Positions 23,901-32,800 of a stretch of DNA of 33,240 bases are shown here, piece by piece. How positions within the stretch are numbered: position 1 is the first letter of the stretch; the number at the start of each line of letters is the position of its first letter. The notes beneath the pieces were generated by a model. It was not told where the DNA came from. It did no database searches and saw only the letters and a list, made by a program, of their open reading frames with translations. The stretch spans positions 1-33,240 of the forward strand of contig JBFELL010000009.1 in assembly GCA_041552135.1 (NCBI GenBank), in the 5' to 3' direction. Origin of the DNA: SZUA-186 sp041552135. GTDB taxonomy: Bacteria; Pseudomonadota; Gammaproteobacteria; UBA9214. Made by a program: the position numbers and the translations under genes.

Positions 23901-24116
23901 AAGGCAATCCCGGCAAAGGAGGCGGCAAAGAACATCGGTGCCCTCGTGCTGATCCCCTACGTTGCTATTCCTGCGGCCATATTCGGCAAACTGTGGGAAT
24001 CAGTGGATGACAAGGACGCCTATGGTGGCGGCTGTGCAAACCTGCAACGGGACAAGGCGGAAGCGGCGGCAAAGGCCGGGGATGTCAAACCGCAGGACGC
24101 GTCGTGGTACGAGTGA
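20997..24116 (+). CDS. Large AsmA-family protein
   Basis: A 1039-residue protein anchored by one N-terminal membrane segment (about residues 15-38). A long periplasmic part is built of repeating beta segments: an AsmA N-terminal domain (LIREADRFLDARLEINGPFSLTLGRDLLLIAGDVRLS), a central variable region, and an AsmA C-terminal region (AASGGSPHELASSLNGNVSLAFENTKI to VKAIPAKEAAKNIGALVLIPYVAIPAAIFGKLW, then CANLQ). AsmA-like proteins such as YhdP, YdbH and TamB form hydrophobic grooves bridging the two membranes and move phospholipids. The start is uncertain: ATG 20997 lacks a good ribosome binding site, and ATGs at 21024 and 21036 also precede the anchor. A weak promoter-like pair (TTGATA 20966, TAACTA 20990) would favour one of the later starts. 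It faces a patatin lipoprotein gene. Confidence 0.85.
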   Translation: MNENTINISMLAWMKRLLLLLLGLVLGIAVLIGGALVYLDDEDYRRLLIREADRFLDARLEINGPFSLTLGRDLLLIAGDVRLSANDGSYTFEAGEIDLSQRLGSWLMTGTLWINHLVLSDGQLYLRPGEAREVRPEDWRLPPVIIQQARLENLHAVYGEREDDERLEISVLHLEVDDINDSGPVGIRGEGLVNTQQVEIGGSLDPVAELADTSQPYSVELNLVAGNLELHLAGSIRDPVRGRGMDLQLAIEDESVSDTLKLFDRTTPEIGALTARCRISGDYASPSLHDIAIQLLRGKAVDLRVQGGVMDLMTGQGLDLHIEGRSSDPQVLSWQLFERQDQVESLSLTGRVVEENGRFLLRDVDARARSRPGLETHLSGNTRLPTRKEPRPADGEALSFKLTSPSIAALNLPEFGKLPELARVTGSASYRPYWDGAGFFDMRLEAGTKDQVHASATGSLGFIPYAYNTGLSGIDLVVNLSAADSTTLGEAIGYELPKLGAVRLGMQVSGATNNLLVDGISLETGPADQPVMRASGSLRTQLRKHTSTMALTFDAAVADIVAAFREVPSGYLGRIGGSVELSDVDGSWGLDRFDVASSQTDLYTLKFSGALEDVVKRDRAEITITAEIPDPAAFGRAADIKLAGISPYRLDGVLSFKDTRLRYRGSTSVGRSHSQTNLTGSMTDGRAGLKGELVIPVLYLDDFGIPPEPEDASQAQERIQAAGRPRKRKAHAFSREPIRLDVLGLMDLDIGITVDDIDSGGKSAAEKVKGRVVLKDSVLHIAPLRLVAKGGPTDLDLKIDVRDVPAVALKMSADDQLLGPWLAQVQGTVPVEGFANYHIDLAASGGSPHELASSLNGNVSLAFENTKIPRRYVEYLSVDVFGWAMGKFNGEERYANLDCVLADFDIRDGVLSSTLLAADGPRLAMEGELTLDLGAETIDAVFLPRQKRKLFASVSPVRLTGDMRDPDVKAIPAKEAAKNIGALVLIPYVAIPAAIFGKLWESVDDKDAYGGGCANLQRDKAEAAAKAGDVKPQDASWYE

Positions 24117-24131
24117 CGTGTGTGGCGGTTA

Positions 24132-24162
24132 CAGCCGCAGCAAGCACGCGCTGGTTCGGCTG
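24132..24162. terminator. Inverted repeat between convergent AsmA and patatin genes
   Basis: CAGCCG (24132-24137) pairs with CGGCTG (24157-24162). An inner CAGC (24138-24141)/GCTG (24150-24153) extends the stem. It lies in the 50-base gap between the two stop codons and may end both transcripts. There is no T tract. Confidence 0.35.
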
Positions 24163-24166
24163 ATGG

Positions 24167-25447
24167 TCACTCCGGCCGGCTGTCCAGCCGGTGCAGAAAC
24201 ATGTCCGGGTCAAGAGTATCCAGTGTCTCGGGGGTGATTTCGCTCGGCGGGACATAGAGCCAGGGATCCTGCTTGCTGGCCAGCTCATGACTGTAGCGGA
24301 ACAGCCGGTTCATCGCGGCATTGTCGAACTCGAACGAGGTGGCCGGTCCCTGCGCCTCATCCGGTATCCAGGCAAGGTAGAGATGCATGTCATAGAGCTG
24401 CGCCTTTAGCCACATGCGGTAAATACTGTTATCCATGACGTTGCGCAGCAGTGCCGCCGTGCTGGCAATCGCAATATCCTTCACATTGGGCTTGACCGGC
24501 TTGTAGATGCCCCGGTCATGCCGGCTGTTGCTGATGCCGTAGATCTCCAGACGGATGTCGCGTGGGCTGAGGCCGGCTCTCTGCAGTATCTCCAGTGGTT
24601 CCTGCAGGACGCCGTAGGTCATGATGCCTTCCCTCATGCCGCCGTCGGCATGCATCTGCCAGTACCTGCCATCGGCGTCCTCCACCGGAATGTACACCGG
24701 CGAAAAGAGCACCGGGGCCGAGGCCGAGGCCAGTACCACGGAACGATAGCGTTCAAGCCGGTCGGTCCTGCCACTGCTGGCGATGGCGCCCATGTCCCAC
24801 AGGGTGAAGGTGTTCGAGTCCAGGTTGGTTGTGCCGATGAACAGCCTGCGACCTGCATGGTATTCCGCGGCAACCCGGTCCAGGATGCTCTCGTCGATCA
24901 TTTTGCTGACCAGTTGACGCAGCGGCGTGGTGTCGGTCATGGCGTCGTTCTTCAGCCAGCTGAGCAGGGAGCGCCTGCTGTAGATGTCATGGTCGCTGAT
25001 CCTCGTATAGACATGCAGCTGATCATCGTAATCCGGGCCGAGGAAGGCGAAGGTGGACATCAAGGCGCCGGTGGAGATCCCGGTGACCACGTCAAACTCG
25101 GGACGCTTGCCGCTTTTCGACCAGCCGGTCAGCAGGCCGGCCCCGAATGCACCGTTGGAGCCTCCGCCGGATATCGCCAGGATGCGGTAGATCGGCCGTC
25201 CCAGCGCATCGCGCCCGGATCGATCACTGACACGCTGATGCAGTGCCGCCATGAGGCGCTCTTTCTGCCTGGCCTCTTCGGGTGTGTCAGGGGTATCCAG
25301 GGTAAGCGCACCCCAGGGCAGGACATACACCGCACCGGAGCGGGGTTCGACAGGCCGCTCGGTGACCGCGCAAGCCGTGAGCAGGACGGCGGCAAGGATG
25401 AGAGCGGCCGGTCGCATGTCAGGCGGCAGACTCCGGAATGGTGTCAT
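24167..25447 (-). CDS. Patatin-like phospholipase lipoprotein
   Basis: A 426-residue protein with a lipoprotein signal ending in LTAC (Cys26), so probably anchored in a membrane facing the periplasm. The patatin domain begins with ILAISGGGSNGAFGAGLLTGW (oxyanion hole), then GISTG with Ser125 and ADGGMREG with Asp268, completing the dyad. A C-terminal extension follows the DGG motif. It likely releases fatty acids from phospholipids in the envelope; the substrate and the activating condition are unknown. A second ATG (25417) is possible, but the first has a CAGG five bases upstream. It is a different subfamily from the cytosolic patatin at 14100. Its neighbour is the AsmA lipid-transport protein. 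Confidence 0.87.
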   Translation of the reverse strand: MTPFRSLPPDMRPAALILAAVLLTACAVTERPVEPRSGAVYVLPWGALTLDTPDTPEEARQKERLMAALHQRVSDRSGRDALGRPIYRILAISGGGSNGAFGAGLLTGWSKSGKRPEFDVVTGISTGALMSTFAFLGPDYDDQLHVYTRISDHDIYSRRSLLSWLKNDAMTDTTPLRQLVSKMIDESILDRVAAEYHAGRRLFIGTTNLDSNTFTLWDMGAIASSGRTDRLERYRSVVLASASAPVLFSPVYIPVEDADGRYWQMHADGGMREGIMTYGVLQEPLEILQRAGLSPRDIRLEIYGISNSRHDRGIYKPVKPNVKDIAIASTAALLRNVMDNSIYRMWLKAQLYDMHLYLAWIPDEAQGPATSFEFDNAAMNRLFRYSHELASKQDPWLYVPPSEITPETLDTLDPDMFLHRLDSRPE

Positions 25448-25495
25448 GTCGAACCTGTGACGGACTGACTGTCTATAGTGGCCGCTTCCGGGTTA

Positions 25496-25771
25496 TCAGG
25501 GTGCAATGGTTGGCCGGGGTTCACCGTAGTTCCGCTCGCACTCGAGCTGGTAACGCTGGATGGCCGCGTTGCGCGACAGCGGCCGGAGTGACAGCGAGTT
25601 GATCCGTTGCTTGAGTGCCTTGCAGTGGGCTGCCTGCTCGTCGGCTGAGGTATCGGTCATCCGTTCCTGGTAGACCGGATCCTGGTCACCGAACATGATG
25701 GACTTGCCCTTTTCGGCCAGGCCCGACAGGGGTATTGCGGCCAGTATGAACAGGAGAAAGATGTGCTTCAC
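25496..25771 (-). CDS. Small secreted two-cysteine protein, unknown
   Basis: A 91-residue protein with signal peptide MKHIFLLFILAAIPLSGLA. The mature ~72 residues contain two cysteines, Cys50 and Cys78, on helical-looking sequence (DEQAAHCKALKQRINSL and AAIQRYQLECERNYGEP). That could form a disulfide-closed helical hairpin in the periplasm. A CxxLKxRI-type pattern near the first cysteine is seen in several small proteobacterial secreted proteins, but I cannot name a family. Codon use resembles its neighbours. It lies 48 bases upstream of the patatin lipoprotein on the same strand, so it may be co-transcribed with it. Confidence 0.65.
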   Translation of the reverse strand: MKHIFLLFILAAIPLSGLAEKGKSIMFGDQDPVYQERMTDTSADEQAAHCKALKQRINSLSLRPLSRNAAIQRYQLECERNYGEPRPTIAP

Positions 25772-26040
25772 TGTCGGGTCTCCCTGATTTCGCTTGTCTG
25801 TGAATTTGTGTCGATGGGGCAGGCATAAAACGTTACGTACCTGACCGTGCTTTTACAAGTGGCAATACCGGTTTGGCGAGGACAAATAGCCACGACTGCC
25901 GTTGCATAAGGACCCCGCCCCGCACCCGAGGCTGCGAAAATGTCGTTTTATCAGCGTAATGAGTCATTCAAACCTTATTTGCCGGGCTGATTACAGGTAA
26001 AATTCTGCCAGGTACAACCACCCATGCTGAGGAACGCACC

Positions 26041-26829
26041 ATGAAAACCGGACGCAGTATCGGAATCGCCGCATCGCTCCTGGTCGTCATTATTATTGCC
26101 GCCGTGATCTATATCCTGTCCTCGCTCGACGCGATTGTCGCCGGGGCCATTCAGAAGTACGGCTCGCAGGTGACCCAGACACCGGTACGGGTCTCGTCGG
26201 TGAGTATTGACCTGAAATCCGGCGCTGGCGACATCCAGCAGCTCACGGTCGGGAATCCTGACGGCTTCTCTGCTCCGGATATCTTTACCCTCGGTGGCAT
26301 CAGCACGAAGCTCGACATTGCCAGTGTCAGGAACGATCCGATTGTCATCGAGGCGATCAACGTCAGCACACCGGCCGTGTTCTACGAGATCAACAAGGCC
26401 GGAGCATCCAATATCAAGGAGCTGCAGAAGAACATCGCGCAGTCCAGCGGTAGCGGCGACTCTGCTGCACAAACGCAGGAATCCTCGGGCCCCAGGGTGG
26501 TCATTCGCAAGCTGGTCATCGAGGGCGGCAGGATCAATGCACACGTGGCCGCGCTGGGCGACAAGCCGCTGTCTGCCGACCTGCCGCGCATCCAGCTGAA
26601 CGATATCGGCGAGAAATCCGGTGGTGCGACCGGGGCCGAGGTTGCCCGGCAGGTCATTGACGCCCTCATTGCCAGGGTCGGGCCGGCCGTGACGAACCTC
26701 GGGCTGGACAAGTACGTCGGCAAGAGCCTCGATGAGGCCAAGGCGCTGTTGAACGAGAAGGTCGGCGAGTCGCTCGGGGGCAAGGCGAAGGAAGGCACCG
26801 AGGGGCTGAAGAAGCTGCTCGGCAAGTAA
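26041..26829 (+). CDS. Small AsmA-like membrane-anchored periplasmic protein
   Basis: A 262-residue protein with one N-terminal membrane segment (about residues 8-27). A periplasmic beta-rich region (VRVSSVSIDLKSGAGDIQQLTVGNPDGFSAPDIFTLGGISTKLDIASVRNDPIVIEAINVSTPAVFYEI) resembles the first domain of AsmA/TamB-type proteins. A Ser/Gln-rich linker (~135-150), a second beta segment (PRVVIRKLVIEGGRINAHVAAL) and an amphipathic helical tail (~195-262) follow. It is a quarter the length of the AsmA protein at 20997 and cannot span the periplasm alone. GAGGAA lies six bases before the ATG. Function is unknown; an envelope lipid role is inference from the fold. Confidence 0.7.
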   Translation: MKTGRSIGIAASLLVVIIIAAVIYILSSLDAIVAGAIQKYGSQVTQTPVRVSSVSIDLKSGAGDIQQLTVGNPDGFSAPDIFTLGGISTKLDIASVRNDPIVIEAINVSTPAVFYEINKAGASNIKELQKNIAQSSGSGDSAAQTQESSGPRVVIRKLVIEGGRINAHVAALGDKPLSADLPRIQLNDIGEKSGGATGAEVARQVIDALIARVGPAVTNLGLDKYVGKSLDEAKALLNEKVGESLGGKAKEGTEGLKKLLGK

Positions 26830-26927
26830 CCGCCTGCAGGAGACCGAGGGTCGGCCGTGCAGTCACTGGCGGTTCGACATATCCCGACATTTGACAGGCG
26901 GGCACAATATCGCGGCGTAGCGGTGTA

Positions 26928-26977
26928 CCTGCCATGTTCAGTATGATTGGCAGGCCATCAATCCGCCCCCTGATAAT
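26928..26977 (+). promoter_or_regulatory. Candidate promoter with operator-like repeat before the CSS-EAL gene
   Basis: TTGGCA (26947-26952) and GATAAT (26972-26977) are separated by 19 bases, slightly long for sigma70. A perfect inverted repeat, CCTGCCA (26928-26934) and TGGCAGG (26948-26954), overlaps the -35 box. This suggests a repressor or activator site. The predicted start would be about 20 bases before the coding region. Confidence 0.4.
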
Positions 26978-27004
26978 TACAAAACAAATAATTCACCAGA
27001 GCTA

Positions 27005-28618
27005 ATGAAGCGCAAGTTGCTCATCCTGTTTGCGTCCCTTGTGGCGTGTGCCGCGGGTATCACGCCGGTGGTCCTGGCGATCTGGCTGGCCTACGAGACC
27101 ACGGTCAACCGGGCCGAGGACACCCTGCGCGCGATATCGCAAACCATAGCCTCCGAGACAGCGGCCATCCTGCAGGATATCGACAAGGGCCTGATCGCGC
27201 TTTCCGACATCGGCTATGACTGTTCCCCCGAGGATGTCAGTGCCATGAATACCATGACCTATGACATTCCCGAGATCAGCGAAATGGGCGTCATGAGGCC
27301 TGACCGGAAACTGGTCTGTACCAGCTGGGGGCCGGTGGTGCCGCCCGTGGCGCCGGACATCCCGCCACCGGTTAATGGCTTCCGCCTGATCGGGCCGGTG
27401 GAGATCAAGCTGATGAAACGCTCCGGCCTGATCGCGATACGCAAGTGGGACAAGGGAATCGAGATCGGTGCCCTGATACACCCGAGCGTGTTGATCGGCC
27501 ACATGGGTGCTGACCTTGGCGATAGCGGTTTTGCCGTGCTGCTCAGACGTGACGATACGCACCCGTTTGCCTGGAATGGCAATGTGCCCGAGATGGAAAT
27601 GGTTGAGTCGCAGCAGGAGGGCAGTGATGGCGCCACCCAGCTCAGGGCCAGGTTCCGCGACGGCATCGAACGCACGCTGTTCGCCGTGGAACTGGACGGC
27701 TACCCGGATATCTATGCCGTGGCCGCAGCCTCGGATGCCTGGATCCTGCGCGACTGGATCAAGCTGGCCCTGATCCTGGGCGCGATCGGTGCGGCGACAT
27801 CGGTCATTCTCGTCTTTCTCGTGCTGGGCCTGTTCCATCGCCGGCTTTCCCTGCAGGGTGAACTGCAGCAGAGCCTGCAGAAGGACGAGTTCGAGATCAA
27901 TTACCAGCCGGTCATCGACCTGCAGAGCGGCCGTTGCATCGGTGCCGAGGCGCTGATCAGCTGGGTCCAGCCGGGTGGCAAGCGGGTACGGCCCGACCTG
28001 TTCATACCGCTGGCCGAGGATACCGGGCTGATCGAACCCATGACCGAGTGGCTGATGCGGCAAATCCGGCAGGAACTGGAAGCCGAGCTGGAGGCGGACA
28101 GGACGCTGCACATCGCCATCAATCTGAGCCCCGTACACTTCGAGTCCGACCGCATCCTGCGCACGTCTTCCCAGATTTTCAGCAAGAGCGGCATCCTGCC
28201 GGACCAGCTGATCTACGAGATCACCGAGCGCGGCCTGATTGCCGAGGACAACCTCGTCGCCAGGGAAGTCATGTCGAAGCTGCGGGAACGCGGCTCGCAT
28301 ATCGCGCTGGATGACTTCGGCACCGGCTATTCCAGCCTGAGCTACATCAGCTCCTTCAGGCTCGATTACCTCAAGATCGACAAGACCTTTGTGGAGGCCA
28401 TCGGCACCGAGTCCCTGACGGCCGGCCTGGTGGACTCGATCATCGACATGGCAAAGCGTCTCGGGCTGCGGATTATCGCCGAGGGCGTCGAGACGAAAGA
28501 GCAGGCCGAATATCTGCGGTCTCAGGGCGTCGATTGCGGTCAGGGCTGGTACTATACACGGGCGCTGCCGGCGGCGGACTTCATCGAGTTTGTCCGGCGT
28601 TTCAACTACGGCGGATAA
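27005..28618 (+). CDS. CSS-motif EAL-domain c-di-GMP phosphodiesterase
   Basis: A 537-residue membrane protein. A transmembrane segment (about 8-28), a periplasmic CSS-type domain (~30-248) with Cys73 in DCSPEDV and Cys105 in KLVCTSWG, and a second membrane segment (~252-277) precede a cytosolic EAL domain (~290-530). The EAL domain is complete: GAEALISW (Glu315), Asn373, ITE (Glu408), LDDFGTG (Asp436-Asp437), Lys457 and AEGVE (Glu493), then QGWYY. It should hydrolyse c-di-GMP to pGpG. In E. coli CSS-EAL proteins the periplasmic cysteine redox state controls activity, so this one may link envelope redox to biofilm/motility output. There is no GGDEF domain. The ribosome binding site is weak (AGAG). 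Confidence 0.9.
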   Translation: MKRKLLILFASLVACAAGITPVVLAIWLAYETTVNRAEDTLRAISQTIASETAAILQDIDKGLIALSDIGYDCSPEDVSAMNTMTYDIPEISEMGVMRPDRKLVCTSWGPVVPPVAPDIPPPVNGFRLIGPVEIKLMKRSGLIAIRKWDKGIEIGALIHPSVLIGHMGADLGDSGFAVLLRRDDTHPFAWNGNVPEMEMVESQQEGSDGATQLRARFRDGIERTLFAVELDGYPDIYAVAAASDAWILRDWIKLALILGAIGAATSVILVFLVLGLFHRRLSLQGELQQSLQKDEFEINYQPVIDLQSGRCIGAEALISWVQPGGKRVRPDLFIPLAEDTGLIEPMTEWLMRQIRQELEAELEADRTLHIAINLSPVHFESDRILRTSSQIFSKSGILPDQLIYEITERGLIAEDNLVAREVMSKLRERGSHIALDDFGTGYSSLSYISSFRLDYLKIDKTFVEAIGTESLTAGLVDSIIDMAKRLGLRIIAEGVETKEQAEYLRSQGVDCGQGWYYTRALPAADFIEFVRRFNYGG

Positions 28619-28643
28619 CAGACACGGCGGCGTTCACCGCAGA

Positions 28644-28680
28644 CATGCCGTCTGGCAGCCGGGCATGCAGGCCGTATAAT
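28644..28680 (+). promoter_or_regulatory. Promoter of the RND efflux operon with overlapping operator-like repeat
   Basis: CTGGCA (28652-28657), a 17-base spacer and an exact TATAAT (28675-28680) form a good sigma70-type promoter 59 bases before the adaptor start. An inverted repeat, CATGCC (28644-28649) and GGCATG (28662-28667), surrounds the -35 box, as expected for a TetR- or MarR-type repressor. No regulator gene is adjacent. Confidence 0.55.
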
Positions 28681-28738
28681 GCTCCTTGCAAGCGCAGGCC
28701 GGCGCCATGCGGTCAGCCAGAACAAATATGGGGGAATC

Positions 28739-29860
28739 ATGTATCGCATCCACACAGGCCCGCTTCTGCCCGGGCTGCTTCTCGCCGCATTACTGGCCGC
28801 CTGCAGCAGTGAACCGCCGGAGCAGGAAGAGCCGATCAGACCTGTCAAGGCCTATCAGCTGGTCGATCCCGGCCAGCGCGTCACCCGATCCTTCCCCGGC
28901 AGGGCCAAGGCCCATAACGAAGTGGATCTTTCCTTCCGTGTCGCAGGCCAGCTCGTCGAGCTTGCCAATGACATCATCGGGCAGAAATTCGCCCTGGGCG
29001 AAACCATTGCCAGGCTGGATCCGCGCGACTACGAGGTCAGGGTCGACGATGTAAAAGGCAGGCTGCAGCGCGCCCAGGCCAGTTACCGGCGGGCGCAGTC
29101 GGATTACCAGCGCGAGCTCAACATATTCCGGGAAGACTCCGGGGCCACCAGCAAGACCACGGTGGAAAACAAGCTGGCCGCCCGGGACCAGGCGCGGGCC
29201 GAGGTGCGTTCGCTCGAGGCATCCCTCGAGGCCGCGATGGATGAACTGCGCTACACCTACCTGAATGCCCCCTTCGACGGTGCTGTCACGGCAAAATATG
29301 TCGATAATTTCCAGGACGTGCAGGCCAAGGAGAAAATTATCCGCCTGCTGGACAGTTCGAGGATCGAGATGGTGGTCAACATCCCCGAGAACAAGATTTC
29401 CGACCTGCCCGATGTCGAGAACATCACCGTCACCTTCGATGCCTTCCCCGACCAGCCGGTCGCCGCCGGGATCTTCGAGGTCGGTACCGAGGCATCCCTG
29501 ACTACCCGGACCTATCCCGTGACACTGATCATGGATCAGCCGGAAGGCTTCACCATCCTGGCCGGTATGGCTGGCCGTGCCCGCGGGCTGCTGAAAATTA
29601 CCGAAGGACGGGCGGTGACGCGGGTGCACGTGCCGGTCGCCGCCGTCTTCACCCCCCAGACAGAAAAACAGGACTACGTGTGGGTCATCGACGAGGCGAG
29701 CGGAGCGGTGAGCCGCCAGGCTGTGGTAACCGGGCAACTCGTCGAGGGCGGCATCGAGATCCTCGAGGGGCCTGGCCCGGGGAGCTGGGTGGCTACCGCC
29801 GGTGTGCACAGCCTCAGGGAAGGCCAGCGGGTCAGCATCCTGCCGGACAGCGGGGAGTAG
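28739..29860 (+). CDS. RND efflux periplasmic adaptor lipoprotein
   Basis: A 373-residue membrane-fusion protein. The signal ends in LLAAC (Cys22), so it is probably lipid-anchored to the inner membrane. The order of parts is that of AcrA/MexA-like adaptors: a barrel-sandwich half (VDLSFRVAGQLVEL, GETIARLDPRDYE), a helical hairpin (~98-165, VKGRLQRAQASYRRAQSDYQREL to ARAEVRSLEASLEAAMDEL), the second half (LNAPFDGAVTAKYVDNFQDV), a beta-barrel (~205-290) and a membrane-proximal domain (RVHVPVAAVFT). The ATG at 28739 follows GGGGGA. It ends three bases before the pump gene and must be co-transcribed with it. Substrates are unknown. Confidence 0.9.
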   Translation: MYRIHTGPLLPGLLLAALLAACSSEPPEQEEPIRPVKAYQLVDPGQRVTRSFPGRAKAHNEVDLSFRVAGQLVELANDIIGQKFALGETIARLDPRDYEVRVDDVKGRLQRAQASYRRAQSDYQRELNIFREDSGATSKTTVENKLAARDQARAEVRSLEASLEAAMDELRYTYLNAPFDGAVTAKYVDNFQDVQAKEKIIRLLDSSRIEMVVNIPENKISDLPDVENITVTFDAFPDQPVAAGIFEVGTEASLTTRTYPVTLIMDQPEGFTILAGMAGRARGLLKITEGRAVTRVHVPVAAVFTPQTEKQDYVWVIDEASGAVSRQAVVTGQLVEGGIEILEGPGPGSWVATAGVHSLREGQRVSILPDSGE

Positions 29861-29863
29861 GGC

Positions 29864-32800
29864 ATGAACCTGGCGGAACTGTCGCTCGACAAGCGCGCCA
29901 TTACCTACTTCGCCACCGTGCTGCTCGTGCTGGGCGGCATCTTCAGCTATTTCCAGCTGGGCCAGCTGGAGGACCCGGAATTCACCGTCAAGACGGGCGC
30001 CATTATCACCAGCTATCCTGGCGCCAGTGCCGAGCAGGTCGAGCTGGAAATTACCGATCGAATCGAAACCAAGCTTCAGGAGATGTCCGAGCTGAAGAAC
30101 GTCTACTCCAGCTCGCGCCCGGGCCTGTCCATCATCAAGGTGGACATCAAGAACGAGTACTGGTCCGACCGGCTGCCGCAGGTGTGGGACATCATGCGCA
30201 AGAAGATCAGCGATATCGAGCACATGCTGCCTCCCGGTTCCGGCAAACCGCAGATCAATGATGACTTCGGCTACGTGTTCGGTTTCCTGCTGGCGGTCAC
30301 CGGCGACGGCTACAGCTATGCGGAACTGGAAAGCTACGTAAAGAACCTGCGCAAGGAACTCAAGCTCGTGCCCGGGGTGGCGCGAATCGACCTTTGGGGC
30401 GTGCAGGACAAGCGCATCTTCGTGGATATCGCCGAGACCCAGGCAACACAGCTCGGTATTACCAAGGAAGACATACTGCGTACCCTGCAAAACCAGAACC
30501 TGGTCGTGGATGCCGGCAATGTTGATCTGCAGGACCAGCGTTTCCGGATTGCCCCGACAGGGGAATTCACCTCGCCGGAGCAAATCGCGGACCTGGCCAT
30601 CAGCGTATCGGCCATCAGGGCCATGCTGACGTCACAGGAAATCGGCAGGGGCGCGCAGGGCGAGGGACAGATCCTGCGTATCCGCGATATCGCCACGGTC
30701 AATCGCGGCTACATCGATCCACCTGCCAAGCTGATGCGCTTCAACGACAGGCCGGGCATCGTGCTGGCACTGGCGCCGCTCTCGGGCGTGAACGCCGTCG
30801 AAATGGGTCGCGCCGTCGACAGGCGCCTTGCCGAATTGACGGCGGCCCTGCCGGTCGGCATCGAGGTCAACGACATCACCTGGCAGTCGGACATCGTCGA
30901 CGAGTCGATCAAGGGCTTCATGGTCAACCTGATGCAGGCCATCGTCATCGTGCTGGTAGTGCTGGCGGCGACGATGGGTTTGCGGGTGGGCATCCTGATC
31001 GGCGTCAGTGGCCTGGTATTCCCCATACTCGGCACCTTCATGGTCATGGCAACGACCGGTGTGGACCTGCAGCGCGTCTCGCTCGGCGCCCTGATCATCG
31101 CCATGGGCATGATGGTCGACAACGCCATTGTCGTCGTTGACGGCTTCGTGGTGCGCCTGCAGCAGGGCATGGAACGCAGAAAGGCCGCCATCGAGGCCGC
31201 CAGCATACCGGCGTGGCCCCTGCTGGGTGCGACGGTCGTGGCCGCCATGGCCTTCTATCCGATCTATGCCTCGACCTACGATACGGGCGAGTATGCCGGC
31301 AGCCTGTTTACCACGGTGGCTACCGCGCTGCTGTTCAGCTGGCTGCTCTCCCAGACCATTACCCCGCTGATGTGCGTCACCCTGCTGCCGGATCCGAAGC
31401 AGGACGGCGAATCCGACCCGTATGCAAGCCCCTTTTACCAGAAGTTCCGCCGGTTGCTGGCCTTTGCCATCCACAGGCGGCTGCTGACGCTGGCGGCGGT
31501 GGCCGGGCTGCTGGTGCTGTCGATCTCCGGATTCGGCCAGGTGCCGAAGATGTATTTCCCCGATTCCTCGCGCACCCAGTTCATGATCGATTACTGGTTG
31601 CCGCAGGGAACGCGTATCCAGCAGGTCTCGGAGGACCTGCAGGGTATCGAGGCCGAACTGCTGCAGCAGGACGGTGTGACGGCAGTCAGTGCCTTCATCG
31701 GTTCCGGACCGCCGCGCTTCTACCTCCCGGTCGATCCCGAGGATTCCTACTCGTCCTATGGCCAGCTGATCGTCAACACGGAAACACTGGCGGATGTTGA
31801 CCGGGTGATGGCGCATATCACCCCCTGGGTGCAGGAAAACCGCTCGCAGGCCCTGGTGCGGGTAAGAAAGTACGGCGTGGGCGCCTTCGATGACTGGAAG
31901 CTCGAGGCGCGCTTCAGCGGTCCGGCCGAGGCGGATCCGGAGGTCCTGCGCGATATCGCGGCGCAGGGGCTGGCGATTTTGGAGGCGACTCCCTATACCC
32001 TCGAATCGCGCACCGACTGGCGGGAGAAGGTGCGCAAGCTGGTGCCGCAATACAACCAGGAACGGGGGCGCTGGGCCGGTGTGACCCGGGATGACCTGGC
32101 CAGTGCCACCAAGCGTTCCTATGACGGCGTGCCGGTCGGCCAGTACCGGGAGGGCGATGACCTGATCCCCATCGTGGTGCGCAATCCGCAGGCCGAGCGG
32201 CAGCAGGCGGCCTACGAGCTTGACGTGGTCCAGATCATCCCCTCGCTTTCCACCGATGCCGTGCCGGTGTCGCAGGTCATCGATGACCTCGCCATCGAAT
32301 GGGAGGAACAGCTGATCTGGCGCTGGGACAGGCGCCGGGCGATCACCGTCCAGGCATCGCCGGCGGAAGGTGTGACGGCAACCGCGTTGCGCGATGCCGT
32401 GCAGCCGAACTTCGAGGCCATCGAACTGCCGCCGGGCTACACGCTGGAGTGGGACGGCGAGTACGACAGCTCCTTGCAGTCCCAGCAGGCACTGCTGCCG
32501 GGCATTGTGCCGACGGTGGTGATCATGACCTTCATTATCGTCATACTGTTCAATGCCTTCCGGCCGCCGATTATCATCTTCGCCGTTATTCCGTTCGTTG
32601 CCATCGGCATTACCTTCGGCCTGCTGGTCACCCAGGTGCCGTTCGGCTTCATTGCCCTGCTGGGTGCCATGAGCCTGTCCGGCATGATGATCAAGAACTC
32701 CGTGGTGCTGCTGGACCAGGTGAACCTCAACATACGCGAGGGCATGGACAGCTACACCGCGGTCGTGGAGGCGGCGGTTTCCCGCCTACGACCCGTGGTC

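Noticed and set aside
24176..24191. CCGGCTG/CAGCCGG hairpin as a terminator of the AsmA gene
   Set aside because: It lies inside the C-terminal coding region of the minus-strand patatin gene and has a 2-base loop; the repeat at 24132-24162 is a better candidate.
25975..26003. TTTGCC and TAAAAT as a promoter for the small AsmA-like gene
   Set aside because: The spacer is only 13-14 bases, too short for a sigma70 promoter, so no promoter was annotated.
28790..30583. A 597-codon minus-strand open frame across the RND adaptor and pump genes
   Set aside because: It spans two clearly real plus-strand genes and their junction, and its translation shows no recognisable motif.
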